Shown in pieces: positions 1-6,907 of a DNA stretch of 14,170 nt. A model generated the notes under the pieces. That model saw only the letters and a program-made list of their open reading frames with translations, did no database searches and was not told the DNA's origin. The DNA is from an uncultured Bacilli bacterium (GTDB lineage: Bacteria; Bacillota_I; Bacilli_A; RF39; UBA660). The position numbers and the translations under genes were made by a program. How positions within the stretch are numbered: position 1 is the stretch's first letter; each line of letters begins with the position of its first letter. Location: positions 1 to 14,170 of the forward strand of contig CALVSV010000051.1 in the NCBI GenBank assembly GCA_944359595.1. Reading direction: 5' to 3'.

Positions 1-1
1 A

Positions 2-340
2 ATAATTAATGGTGAATCAATTGGCCAGGTTGCATCACAAACATTAAGTAGTATAAATATTATTAATAGTGTAACTAATATTCCAATTATAAGACCAGTT
101 GCATGTCTTGATAAAATTGAAATTATGGATATTGCAAGAAAAATAGGAACATATGATACAAGCATTTTACCTTATGAGGATTGTTGTACTATTTTTTTAC
201 CACAACATCCAGTAATAAATCCAAAAAATAGTATAGTTAATGATATTGAAAGTAGATTTGACTATAAAAATATAATTGATGAAGTAATACAAAATATATT
301 TATAGAAGAATTAGATAATATAGGTATTGATTTACTTTAA
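2..340 (+). CDS. thiI: tRNA 4-thiouridine synthase ThiI, C-terminal part (5' end outside window)
   Basis: ThiI adenylates U8 of tRNA and transfers sulfur to it, giving 4-thiouridine; in many bacteria it also feeds sulfur to thiazole synthesis. Only the last 112 residues are here, in a frame that is open from position 2 to the TAA at 338-340. Visible family signatures are the segment [12 protein letters not shown], then [33 protein letters not shown] and the PxHP-like motif QHPV, all from the C-terminal PP-loop (adenylation) domain. The protein ends soon after this domain, so it lacks the rhodanese extension of the E. coli enzyme, as is usual in Bacillota. The sulfur donor would then be a dedicated cysteine desulfurase (NifZ/IscS type), which is not in the window. 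No terminator is visible behind it, so some read-through into the spore-protein gene is possible. Identity is secure; the rest of the gene cannot be judged. Confidence 0.92.
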   Translation: MINGESIGQVASQTLSSINIINSVTNIPIIRPVACLDKIEIMDIARKIGTYDTSILPYEDCCTIFLPQHPVINPKNSIVNDIESRFDYKNIIDEVIQNIFIEELDNIGIDLL

Positions 341-360
341 TAAAAAAAATAAAAAAATAT

Positions 361-389
361 GTATAGATTTTAAATTGTTTCACATTCTA
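361..389 (+). promoter_or_regulatory. Sigma-G (forespore) type promoter of the spore-protein gene
   Basis: GTATA at 361-365 fits the -35 consensus GHATR and CATTCTA at 383-389 fits the -10 consensus CATHHTA, separated by 17 nt. These are the B. subtilis sigma-G/sigma-F patterns. The downstream gene is a classic sigma-G target, which makes the match more credible than the short motifs alone. Transcription would start near 395-397, so the leader would hold little more than the Shine-Dalgarno sequence. Confidence 0.7.
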
Positions 390-411
390 GTAGTGTAGGA
401 GGTGAAACAAT
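374..411. repeat. 10-bp perfect inverted repeat over promoter and start codon
   Basis: ATTGTTTCAC (374-383) is exactly complementary in reverse to GTGAAACAAT (402-411), with an 18-nt centre. The left arm ends at the first base of the -10 element. The right arm includes the end of the Shine-Dalgarno sequence and the first two bases of the ATG at 410. In a transcript starting near 396 the left arm would be missing, so it would act on DNA (an operator), or on RNA read through from thiI. A chance repeat in AT-rich DNA is possible, but 10 perfect pairs is on the long side. Confidence 0.45.
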
Positions 412-622
412 GATGAATCAATCAAGTAATAAAAAATTAGTTGTACCTGGAGCTAAACAAGCTATTGAAAAAATGAAATATGAAATAGCAAATGAATTTG
501 GTGTAACATTAGGTCCAGATTCAACTGCAAGAGCTAATGGTAGTGTTGGTGGTGAAATAACAAAACGTTTAGTTCAAATGGGACAAAACCAAGTAGCTGG
601 ACAAAATTATCAATCTAAATAA
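410..622 (+). CDS. Alpha/beta-type small acid-soluble spore protein
   Basis: A 70-residue DNA-binding spore protein. Proteins of this family coat DNA in the dormant forespore, push it towards an A-like form and protect it from UV and heat, and are later degraded as an amino-acid source at germination. The whole family pattern is visible: [19 protein letters not shown], then NEFGV, then [15 protein letters not shown]. The EIA/NEFGV junction (about residues 25-31) is the usual cleavage region of the germination protease GPR. Length matches the family (60-75 residues). A strong Shine-Dalgarno sequence, AGGAGGTG at 397-404, precedes two adjacent ATG codons (410 and 413). Either gives sensible spacing, so the start is uncertain by one residue. 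It has its own sigma-G-like promoter and a strong terminator, so it is probably monocistronic in the forespore. It resembles B. subtilis SspA-D; I do not assign a specific ssp letter. Confidence 0.95.
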   Translation: MMNQSSNKKLVVPGAKQAIEKMKYEIANEFGVTLGPDSTARANGSVGGEITKRLVQMGQNQVAGQNYQSK

Positions 623-640
623 ATTTAAATAATAAAATAA

Positions 641-669
641 AGCGATAATGATATATCATTATCGCTTTT
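641..669. terminator. Bidirectional intrinsic terminator
   Basis: Positions 641-653 and 654-666 form a perfect 13-bp inverted repeat (arm AGCGATAATGATA). TTTT follows on the plus strand and a T-rich tract (complement of AAATAATAAAATAA) follows on the minus strand. It sits between the 3' end of the spore-protein gene and the 3' end of the leftward tRNA operon and can end both transcripts. Confidence 0.85.
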
Positions 670-715
670 AAAATAATAAGAGCATAAATTCATATGGAAT
701 GAATTAACAAAAAAA

Positions 716-792
716 TGGTGACCCGTACGAGATTCGAACTCGTGAATGCATGCGTGAAAGGCATGTGTGTTAAGCCACTTCACCAACGGGCC
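716..792 (-). tRNA. tRNA-Glu (anticodon TTC)
   Basis: Read on the minus strand, the gene starts GGCCCGT at 792-786 and ends ACGGGTC, A, CCA at 716, giving a 7-bp acceptor stem closed by one G-T pair. The anticodon arm is CATGC-CTTTCAC-GCATG, so the anticodon is TTC (Glu). The T arm is ACGAG-TTCGAAT-CTCGT. The terminal CCA is encoded in the DNA (716-718). It is the second gene of a two-tRNA operon and ends about 50 nt before the shared terminator. Confidence 0.96.
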
Positions 793-864
793 AAATAAAT
801 TAGACTTTATTATTTTACTATATTTTTTTATAAAAAGCAATAGATATTAAATAAAAAATATAAA

Positions 865-941
<77 letters not shown>

Positions 942-960
942 GAATCAAAATTACTATTTA

Positions 961-989
961 ATTCTACAACATATATTTTTAAAAGTCAA
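961..989 (-). promoter_or_regulatory. Sigma-A promoter of the tRNA-Ile/tRNA-Glu operon
   Basis: On the minus strand, TTGACT (989-984) and TAGAAT (966-961) are separated by exactly 17 nt. Transcription would start near 954, about 13 nt before the tRNA-Ile 5' end at 941. It is back to back with the rightward T-box promoter, about 20 bp away. Confidence 0.8.
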
Positions 990-1007
990 TAAAAATAATA
1001 AAATATA

Positions 1008-1036
1008 TTGAATAAAATACAATATTTTATTATAAT
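1008..1036 (+). promoter_or_regulatory. Sigma-A promoter of the T-box/HD/valS operon
   Basis: TTGAAT at 1008-1013 and a perfect TATAAT at 1031-1036, spaced by 17 nt. The start point would be near 1043, just before the first paired bases of T-box stem I at 1048. Confidence 0.85.
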
Positions 1037-1042
1037 AGTAAA

Positions 1043-1267
1043 TGAAAAGCGAAGAACTTGAGTAGTATATATTATAAATATGACAGAAAGTTAGTGTTTT
1101 GTGAGAGCTAATTATTTATATTATAGAATGTAGCAAGGGAGCTGAATATCTGAAATATAGTAAGATATTACGTATATATGCGTTAAATATTTGAGAGTAT
1201 AATCATTCGATTATAAATTAAGGTGGTACCGCGATAATTCGTCCTTATTTTTAGGATGAATTTTTTT
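1043..1267 (+). promoter_or_regulatory. T-box leader responding to uncharged tRNA-Val (specifier GTA)
   Basis: A T-box leader binds a tRNA by its anticodon and tests whether the 3' end is free; uncharged tRNA favours the antiterminator. The T-box itself is AAGGTGGTACCGCG at 1220-1233. Its TGGT bulge matches a tRNA with discriminator A. Stem I is traceable: AGC 1048-1050 pairs with GCT 1141-1143, and CTTG 1057-1060 with CAAG 1134-1137. The specifier loop has AGTA at 1061-1064 and GAA at 1126-1128. The upper stem pairs 1073-1080 with 1113-1120. Directly before the lower helix, the loop reads GAA-T-GTA-G, placing codon GTA (Val, 1130-1132) in the specifier position followed by a purine. The valS gene downstream agrees. 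AAGG 1220-1223 can pair with CCTT 1243-1246 as the antiterminator, which competes with the terminator. Confidence 0.93.
1236..1267 (+). terminator. Regulated terminator of the T-box leader
   Basis: AATTCGTCCT (1236-1245) pairs with AGGATGAATT (1253-1262) through one G-T pair, with a 7-nt loop and a run of seven T at 1261-1267. The left arm is shared with the antiterminator helix, so the two structures exclude each other. It ends just before the Shine-Dalgarno sequence of the HD gene. Confidence 0.88.
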
Positions 1268-1280
1268 ATTGGAGGGAAAT

Positions 1281-2027
1281 ATGTTAGAAGAGAAAAAAGC
1301 ATTTGATACTTATGTAAATGGTTTTGATTTTAATAATAATTTAATTAAATTAAAATATTATCATACACTTATGGTTACTAATATATCTAATATTATTGCT
1401 AGTAATTTAAAGCTAGACAAAGAAGATGTTTATTTAGCTACATTAATAGGACTATTACACGATATTGGTAGATTTGAAGAAGCAAAAAAATTTAATACAT
1501 TTAAAGATACTAAGATGGACCATGCTATGTATGGAAGTAAATTATTATTTAAAGATAATTTAATAAGAAATTTTATTAAAGATAATAAGTATGATGAAAT
1601 AATTAAATTTGCGATAGAAAACCATAACAAATATAAAATAGAAGAGTGTAGTGATAAAAAAATGTTGATGTTCGCAAAAATAATTAGAGATGCTGATAAA
1701 ATAGATATTTTTCGGGTCATAGCTGAAAATAATAAAAATATATTTGATTGTACTCCTAGTAAAAAAGTATTAGAAGATTTTAATAATAATATGTGTATAA
1801 ATAAAAAAGACATTAAAAATAACGCTGATATTATTATGTCTAGATTAGGATTTATATATGATATAAATTATGTTGAAAGTTTAAAAGTTTTAAAGAATAC
1901 AAAAAATTTAGACGAATTTATAGATTCTATTATAGTTGATGAAAAGTATAAAGAACAATATAAACAATTAAAAAATAAAATTTATAATTATATTGATGAA
2001 AGGATTGAACAAGATTATGTTAGATAA
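1281..2027 (+). CDS. HD-domain metal-dependent phosphohydrolase, substrate unknown
   Basis: A 248-residue soluble protein with an HD domain, the fold of metal-dependent phosphohydrolases acting on nucleotides or phosphodiesters. Likely metal ligands are H28 (YYHTL), the H60-D61 pair in GLLHDIGRFEEA, H81 (MDHAMYGS), H115 (IENHNKY) and D137 (IRDADKID). The first 150 residues carry these motifs; the remainder is helical and lysine/asparagine-rich without a motif I know. The ATG at 1281 is chosen because GGAGGG (1271-1276) sits 4 nt upstream; an in-frame TTG at 1269 would bury that site. It is the first gene after the T-box leader and overlaps valS by 11 nt, so both respond to uncharged tRNA-Val and are probably translationally coupled. 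The substrate cannot be told from sequence. It is too short and lacks the domains for RelA/SpoT, and it is not obviously YqeK. Confidence 0.85.
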   Translation: MLEEKKAFDTYVNGFDFNNNLIKLKYYHTLMVTNISNIIASNLKLDKEDVYLATLIGLLHDIGRFEEAKKFNTFKDTKMDHAMYGSKLLFKDNLIRNFIKDNKYDEIIKFAIENHNKYKIEECSDKKMLMFAKIIRDADKIDIFRVIAENNKNIFDCTPSKKVLEDFNNNMCINKKDIKNNADIIMSRLGFIYDINYVESLKVLKNTKNLDEFIDSIIVDEKYKEQYKQLKNKIYNYIDERIEQDYVR

Positions 2028-4434
2028 AAAATATGATGCAACTACAAAAGAAGAAAAATGGGTAAATTATTGGAAAGAAAATAATATATATAAATTTAAA
2101 TTAGATAATAGAAAAATATTTTCTATAGATACACCACCTCCAACTGTAAGTGGTAAAATACATATTGGACATATATTTTCTTATTCTCAAACAGAAATAA
2201 TTGCTAGATATAAAAGATTAATGGGATATAATGTTTTTTATCCATTTGGTTTCGATGATAATGGACTGCCTAGTGAAAGATTAGTTGAAAAAGAGATAGG
2301 AAAGAAAGCACATGAAATTGGAAGAGAAAAATTTTCAAAATTGTGTTATGAAACAACTGATAAATATGAGGCTGAATTTCAAAAATTATTCAGTAAATTA
2401 GGAGTAAGTACTGATTGGGATATACATTATAAAACAGTTAGTCCTAAAACTATAAAGATAAGTCAAAGATCATTTTTAGAGATGGTAAAAAAGGGACATT
2501 GTTATCATAAAGAAAGTCCTGCATTATGGTGTAATGAATGTTTAACATCTATAGCTCAAGCTGAATTAGAAACTAAAACAATTAAAACAACATTTAATTA
2601 TATAAAATTTAAAACGGTTGAGGATAATGAAGAATTCGTTATCGCAACAACAAGACCTGAACTATTACCAGCTATTGTTTGTGTATTTATAAATCCTAAT
2701 GATAAGGAACACAAACATTTAATTGGTAAAAATGCACACATTCCAATCATAGATATTGATGTACCTATTATGGCAGACGATAACGTTGATTCGTCTAAGG
2801 GTACTGGAATGGTTATGTGTTGTACATTCGGTGATCAAACAGATATAGAATGGTGGAAAAAATATAAATTACCATTAAAAAATATATTTACCAAAGATGG
2901 TAGAATTGTTGATAGCGTTAAAAATTATGGTGGACTTAAAATAAAAGAAGCTAGAAAAAAAATAATAGAAGATTTAGATAGTGCTGGATATATTCAAAAA
3001 ATAGAAGAGTTAGAACACGAAGTACAAACACATGAAAGATGTGGTAAAGAAGTAGAATATTCTATAATGAATCAATGGTTTATTGATATTATAAATCATA
3101 AAGATAAATTTTTAGAAATTGGTAATAATATTAAATGGCATCCTAGTTATATGCAAGCTAGATATAATGAATGGGTTGAAAATATAATGTGGGATTGGTG
3201 TATATCAAGACAAAGATATTTCGGTATACCATTTCCTGTTTGGTATTGTAAAGAGTGTGGAGAAGCAATTTTTGCTCGTGAAGAAGATTTACCTATAAAC
3301 CCATTAGTAACAAAACCACATATTGCAACTTGTCCAAAATGCGGTTGTAAAGAATTTGTTCCAGAAAAAGATATAATGGATACATGGACAACATCTTCAA
3401 TAACTCCATTAATAAATATGAGATATAAGGAAAAAGATAATTTAGAAGATCAATTAAGACCAATGAGCTTAAGAGCTAATGCATCAGATATTATAAGAAC
3501 ATGGGATTTTTATACTATTGTTAAAAGTTTTTACCATTTTAACGAAAAACCTTGGGATAACATTATGATATCTGGATTTGTAATGGCTGGCAAAGGTGAA
3601 AAAATAAGTAAAAGTAAAGGAAATAGTAAAGTTGAACCACTTGCTTTAATTGAAAAACACTCTGCTGATGTTATAAGATATTGGACTGGATCTGGAAGAT
3701 TGGGTACTGATATAATATATAGCGAAGAAACATTACTTAGAGGAAAAAAATTAATAAATAAAATATGGAATGTTTCAAAGTTTATTGAAATGCATCTACA
3801 AGATTATATTGATAAAGATTTTAATGATTTTGAATATATTGATAAATGGATACTTAATAAATTTCAAAATATGGAGAATTCACTTTTAAAATATTTAGAG
3901 GATTATGAAGTAGGGTTAGCTCTTAATACTTTAGAAAAGTTCTTTTGGAATTTCTGTGATAACTATATAGAAATTGTTAAACATAGATTATATAGACCAG
4001 AAGAATTTGGAGATGAAAAAAGATATTCAGGACAAAAAACTATATATATTATCTTATATAAATTATTACAAGATTTTAGTATATTTTTCCCATTTATTAC
4101 TGAAGAAATATATCAAGAGTTATATCATGATAATATATCTATTCACTTAACTCAAATAAAACAATTAAATTATAATTATACTATGGAAGAAATAAATGGA
4201 GATATTATAATAGATATTATTAGTAGGGTTAGAGGTGAAAAAACTAATAATAATGTATCTTTAAAAACTCCTGTAAAAATTCTTGATTTAAATGTAAATA
4301 ATAGTTTAAAAGAAGCAATAGAAAGTTCTATAAAAGATTTTAAAGCAACATTATTTATAGAAGATTTAAATTTAAATTTAATTGATGGTGATTATGAAAT
4401 TAATAATATAGAACTTAATATAAAAGAAAAATAA
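2017..4434 (+). CDS. valS: Valyl-tRNA synthetase, type-2 (archaeal/actinobacterial-like)
   Basis: Charges tRNA-Val with valine in the cytosol. The protein has 805 residues. The class I signatures are present: HIGH at 49-52 in TPPPTVSGKIHIGHIFSYSQ, and the KMSKS loop as KISKS at 529-533. The editing (CP1) domain shows IATTRPE from 209 and GTGMVMCCTFGDQTDIEWW. Cys pairs in WCNEC, CKECG and CPKCG suggest zinc sites. An anticodon-binding domain follows KISKS. PPPTVSG and FSYSQTE are typical of the type-2 ValS group (archaea, Actinobacteria, Rickettsia). The common Bacillota enzyme reads PPPNVTG and is nearer 880 residues with a long C-terminal coiled coil, which is not evident here. The ATG at 2017 overlaps the end of the HD gene; AAAGGA at 1999-2004 is its likely ribosome binding site. 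Upstream in-frame ATG (1996) and TTG codons lack a good site. Regulation is by the Val T-box. Confidence 0.93.
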   Translation: MLDKKYDATTKEEKWVNYWKENNIYKFKLDNRKIFSIDTPPPTVSGKIHIGHIFSYSQTEIIARYKRLMGYNVFYPFGFDDNGLPSERLVEKEIGKKAHEIGREKFSKLCYETTDKYEAEFQKLFSKLGVSTDWDIHYKTVSPKTIKISQRSFLEMVKKGHCYHKESPALWCNECLTSIAQAELETKTIKTTFNYIKFKTVEDNEEFVIATTRPELLPAIVCVFINPNDKEHKHLIGKNAHIPIIDIDVPIMADDNVDSSKGTGMVMCCTFGDQTDIEWWKKYKLPLKNIFTKDGRIVDSVKNYGGLKIKEARKKIIEDLDSAGYIQKIEELEHEVQTHERCGKEVEYSIMNQWFIDIINHKDKFLEIGNNIKWHPSYMQARYNEWVENIMWDWCISRQRYFGIPFPVWYCKECGEAIFAREEDLPINPLVTKPHIATCPKCGCKEFVPEKDIMDTWTTSSITPLINMRYKEKDNLEDQLRPMSLRANASDIIRTWDFYTIVKSFYHFNEKPWDNIMISGFVMAGKGEKISKSKGNSKVEPLALIEKHSADVIRYWTGSGRLGTDIIYSEETLLRGKKLINKIWNVSKFIEMHLQDYIDKDFNDFEYIDKWILNKFQNMENSLLKYLEDYEVGLALNTLEKFFWNFCDNYIEIVKHRLYRPEEFGDEKRYSGQKTIYIILYKLLQDFSIFFPFITEEIYQELYHDNISIHLTQIKQLNYNYTMEEINGDIIIDIISRVRGEKTNNNVSLKTPVKILDLNVNNSLKEAIESSIKDFKATLFIEDLNLNLIDGDYEINNIELNIKEK

Positions 4435-4454
4435 TATAAGTGATTAAATTTGAT

Positions 4455-4502
4455 AAAAATCTCACATCACTAATAATAGAATATTAGTGAAAGGAGATTT
4501 TT
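4455..4502 (+). promoter_or_regulatory. Long two-part hairpin that hides the clpC Shine-Dalgarno sequence
   Basis: The outer stem pairs 4455-4463 with 4494-4502 (9 bp). A 3x3 internal loop follows, then an inner stem pairing 4467-4475 with 4482-4490 (9 bp), and a 6-nt loop. The clpC ribosome binding site AAAGGAG (4490-4496) lies inside it, 7 nt before ATG 4504. The mostly A-U outer stem could open with heat, as in RNA thermometers. The T run at 4498-4503 also lets it act as an intrinsic terminator for valS. If clpC transcription starts inside it, it would instead be a DNA operator. It does not match the CIRCE or CtsR consensus. Confidence 0.55.
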
Positions 4503-4503
4503 T

Positions 4504-6810
4504 ATGTTTTCTAAATTCGATGAAATAAGTCAAAAAGTATTAATTAATGCAAAAAAAGAGATGATTGAATTAAGACATCCATATGTAGGTACTGAACATT
4601 TAGTACTTGCTATATTAAAAACTAATAATGTTGTATCAAATAAATTAAAGGAATTAAATTTAACATATGAACGTTTTAAAGAAGAAATTAAAAAGGTAGT
4701 AGGTGTAGGAAGTAAAAAAAGTGAATGGTTTTTATATACACCATTATTAAAACGTGTTATTGAAGGCGCAATTCTTGATGCAAGAGAAAACAATGATAAT
4801 GAAGTATCAGTTGAAAATTTGTTTTCTTCGTTACTTGAAGAAGGAGAAGGAATAGCTATTCGTCTATTTATAACTATGAATATAGATATAGATGAACTGT
4901 ATAAAGATTTTTCTAAAAAATTAATTAAATCTACTAAAACAAGTAAAAATAAAAAGTTATTACTAGATGAAATTGGTTATGATTTAACTAATGAAGCAAA
5001 AAAAGGAAATATAGATCCAGTAATAGGTAGAGAAGATGAAATAAATAGATTGATAGAAATATTATCTAGAAGATGTAAGAATAATCCCGTTTTAGTAGGA
5101 TATGCAGGAGTTGGTAAAACTGCAATAGTGGAAGGTCTTGCATTAAAAATAATAAATAATGAAGTACCGTTATCACTACAAAACAAAAAAATATATTCAA
5201 TAGATATGGCTTCAACTGTTGCAGGTACTAAATATCGTGGCGAATTTGAAGAAAGAGTAAGGAAAATATTAAAAGAAGTTGAGAATAATAAGGATATTAT
5301 CTTATTCATTGATGAAATTCATACTATAGTTGGTGCTGGTGGGGCAGAAGGAGCTATAGATGCATCTAATATTTTAAAACCTGCTCTATCGCGTGGTAAG
5401 GTTAGAATAATCGGTGCAACTACATTAGATGAGTACAAAAAAACTATAGAGATGGATTCTGCACTAGAAAGACGCTTTCAAAAAATAAACATAGATATTC
5501 CAGATAATTTAAAAGTTAAAAATATATTGTTAAAATTAAAACCTATTTATGAATCTTTCCATGGTGTAATTATACCTAATAATATAATAGATACTATAAT
5601 AAAATATAGTAATATTTATATACATGATAGATATGAACCAGATAAGAGTATAGATATATTAGACGAAGTATGTGCTAGTGTAAGTGTTAAAGAAAATGAT
5701 GATTATAATAAATTAATTAAATATAAAAATGAATTAAAAGATATTAGTTTAGAAAAAAATGAATATATAATAGATAAAAAATTTGATAAAGCGTTAATCG
5801 CAAAAGAAAAAGAAGATAAATTAAATAGTAAAATAAATGAATTGGAATTCAAACTGTTATCATCTAATAACCAAAAAAGAGTTGAATATGATGATGTTAT
5901 TAAAGTAATAAGTAGAAAAACTAATATACCAATTTATAACTTAGATATTAATAATAAAGAATTTTTTGTTAATTTAGAAAATTATTTAAAAGATAATATA
6001 ATTGGTCAAGATAAAGCTATATCTAAATTAGTAGATATTACAAAGCAAATTAGATTAGGTCTTGTAGATGAAAATAAACCACCATCAATTTTGTTTGTAG
6101 GACAATCCGGTGTAGGCAAAACCGAACTAGTAAAAAAATATGTTGAATATGTATATAAAGATAACTTTATTAGACTTGATATGTCAGAATATAAATTATC
6201 TACTTCTATTAATAAAATAATAGGATCAGACGCTGGATATGTTGGATATAATAATAAAACAGTATTAGATATTGTTAAGAATAAACCTTATTCTGTAATA
6301 CTTTTAGATGAAATAGAAAAAGCGTGTGATGAAGTATTAAATTTATTTTTACAAGTATTGGATGAAGGTTTTATTCAAGATAGTTTAGGTAGAAAAGTAT
6401 ATTTTAATAATACAATAATAATAATGACTTCCAATATTGGATTTAATAAAGATGATGTAGGATTTAATAAAAATAGTATTAATATTATAAGTAAACTTAA
6501 AAGTGTACTTAATTTAGAATTTATTAATAGAATAGATAGCATAATAGAATTTAATAAAATATGTGAAAAAGATATTGATAAAATAATTGATAAATATTTA
6601 TATGCTTTAAAAGAAAAATATAATAAGAAAGGTATAAATATTAGTATGGATAATGGTGTGAATGAATTTTTGAAGATGAAGTGTAATTACGATGAGTTTG
6701 GTGCTAGAAACATTAAAAAGATTATAAAAGAAAAAATAGAAAGTATAATAATAGAGGAAGTATTAAACGGAGAAAAAAATATAAATATTGAAATGAAAGA
6801 ACTTATTTAA
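4504..6810 (+). CDS. clpC: ClpC-type AAA+ protein unfoldase of the ClpCP protease
   Basis: Hexameric ATPase that unfolds proteins and feeds them to ClpP; 768 residues. Order of domains: a double Clp N-repeat (about 1-140); AAA1 with Walker A GYAGVGKT (199-206), pore loop KYRG (243-246), Walker B LFIDE (D270, E271) and arginine finger in ALERRF (320-325); a short middle domain (about 405-450) with UVR-like charged helices; AAA2 with Walker A GQSGVGKT (533-540), GYVGY pore loop (578-582), Walker B ILLDE (D602, E603) and sensor 2 in FGARN. The short middle domain favours ClpC over ClpB. VGF at 652-654, after TSNIGF, fits the ClpP-docking loop of ClpC. The residues before GYVGY are GSDA where GAPP is common. 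No mcsA/mcsB/ctsR genes adjoin it, unlike the B. subtilis operon. Regulation may run through the hairpin over its ribosome binding site. Confidence 0.92.
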   Translation: MFSKFDEISQKVLINAKKEMIELRHPYVGTEHLVLAILKTNNVVSNKLKELNLTYERFKEEIKKVVGVGSKKSEWFLYTPLLKRVIEGAILDARENNDNEVSVENLFSSLLEEGEGIAIRLFITMNIDIDELYKDFSKKLIKSTKTSKNKKLLLDEIGYDLTNEAKKGNIDPVIGREDEINRLIEILSRRCKNNPVLVGYAGVGKTAIVEGLALKIINNEVPLSLQNKKIYSIDMASTVAGTKYRGEFEERVRKILKEVENNKDIILFIDEIHTIVGAGGAEGAIDASNILKPALSRGKVRIIGATTLDEYKKTIEMDSALERRFQKINIDIPDNLKVKNILLKLKPIYESFHGVIIPNNIIDTIIKYSNIYIHDRYEPDKSIDILDEVCASVSVKENDDYNKLIKYKNELKDISLEKNEYIIDKKFDKALIAKEKEDKLNSKINELEFKLLSSNNQKRVEYDDVIKVISRKTNIPIYNLDINNKEFFVNLENYLKDNIIGQDKAISKLVDITKQIRLGLVDENKPPSILFVGQSGVGKTELVKKYVEYVYKDNFIRLDMSEYKLSTSINKIIGSDAGYVGYNNKTVLDIVKNKPYSVILLDEIEKACDEVLNLFLQVLDEGFIQDSLGRKVYFNNTIIIMTSNIGFNKDDVGFNKNSINIISKLKSVLNLEFINRIDSIIEFNKICEKDIDKIIDKYLYALKEKYNKKGINISMDNGVNEFLKMKCNYDEFGARNIKKIIKEKIESIIIEEVLNGEKNINIEMKELI

Positions 6811-6871
6811 TTAAATTGGATAATTTTTTTGGATTAGATTTTAGTGTTCGACGAAATGAGAACAGTCTTAA

Positions 6872-6907
6872 ATAAGGAACTGTAATGAATTTATTACAGT
6901 TCCTTAT
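6872..6907. terminator. 15-bp stem-loop between convergent genes
   Basis: Positions 6872-6886 and 6893-6907 are perfect reverse complements with a 6-nt loop. The right arm contains the last codons and the TAA of the leftward phosphoesterase gene. It lies between convergent clpC and that gene, so it probably ends transcription from one or both sides. The T tracts on either side are poor, which lowers confidence in a standard intrinsic terminator. Confidence 0.55.

Noticed and set aside
625..840. Minus-strand open frame of 71 codons
   Set aside because: It covers the whole tRNA-Glu gene and part of the terminator; the translated part is tRNA sequence, not protein.
1269..1280. TTG start giving a four-residue longer HD protein
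   Set aside because: The extension would be made of the Shine-Dalgarno sequence GGAGGG itself; ATG 1281 is correctly spaced from it.
1430..1813. Antisense open frame inside the HD gene
   Set aside because: It lies opposite a gene with clear domain motifs, has no ribosome binding site, and such frames are common opposite AT-rich coding DNA. The same holds for antisense frames at 4530-4793, 4977-5309, 7429-7704 and 10175-10399.
4468..4489. CIRCE (HrcA) operator in front of clpC
   Set aside because: The dyad arm CACTAATA has a 6-nt centre and does not match TTAGCACTC-N9-GAGTGCTAA.
6801..6831. Possible clpC terminator at the T run 6825-6831
   Set aside because: The only pairing before the T run is an all-A/T palindrome without a proper loop; the 6872-6907 stem-loop is a better candidate.
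6845..6855. Spo0A-box-like sequence (TGTTCGACGAA)
   Set aside because: It differs from the TTCGACA core by one base and lies between two gene ends, where a promoter regulator has no target.
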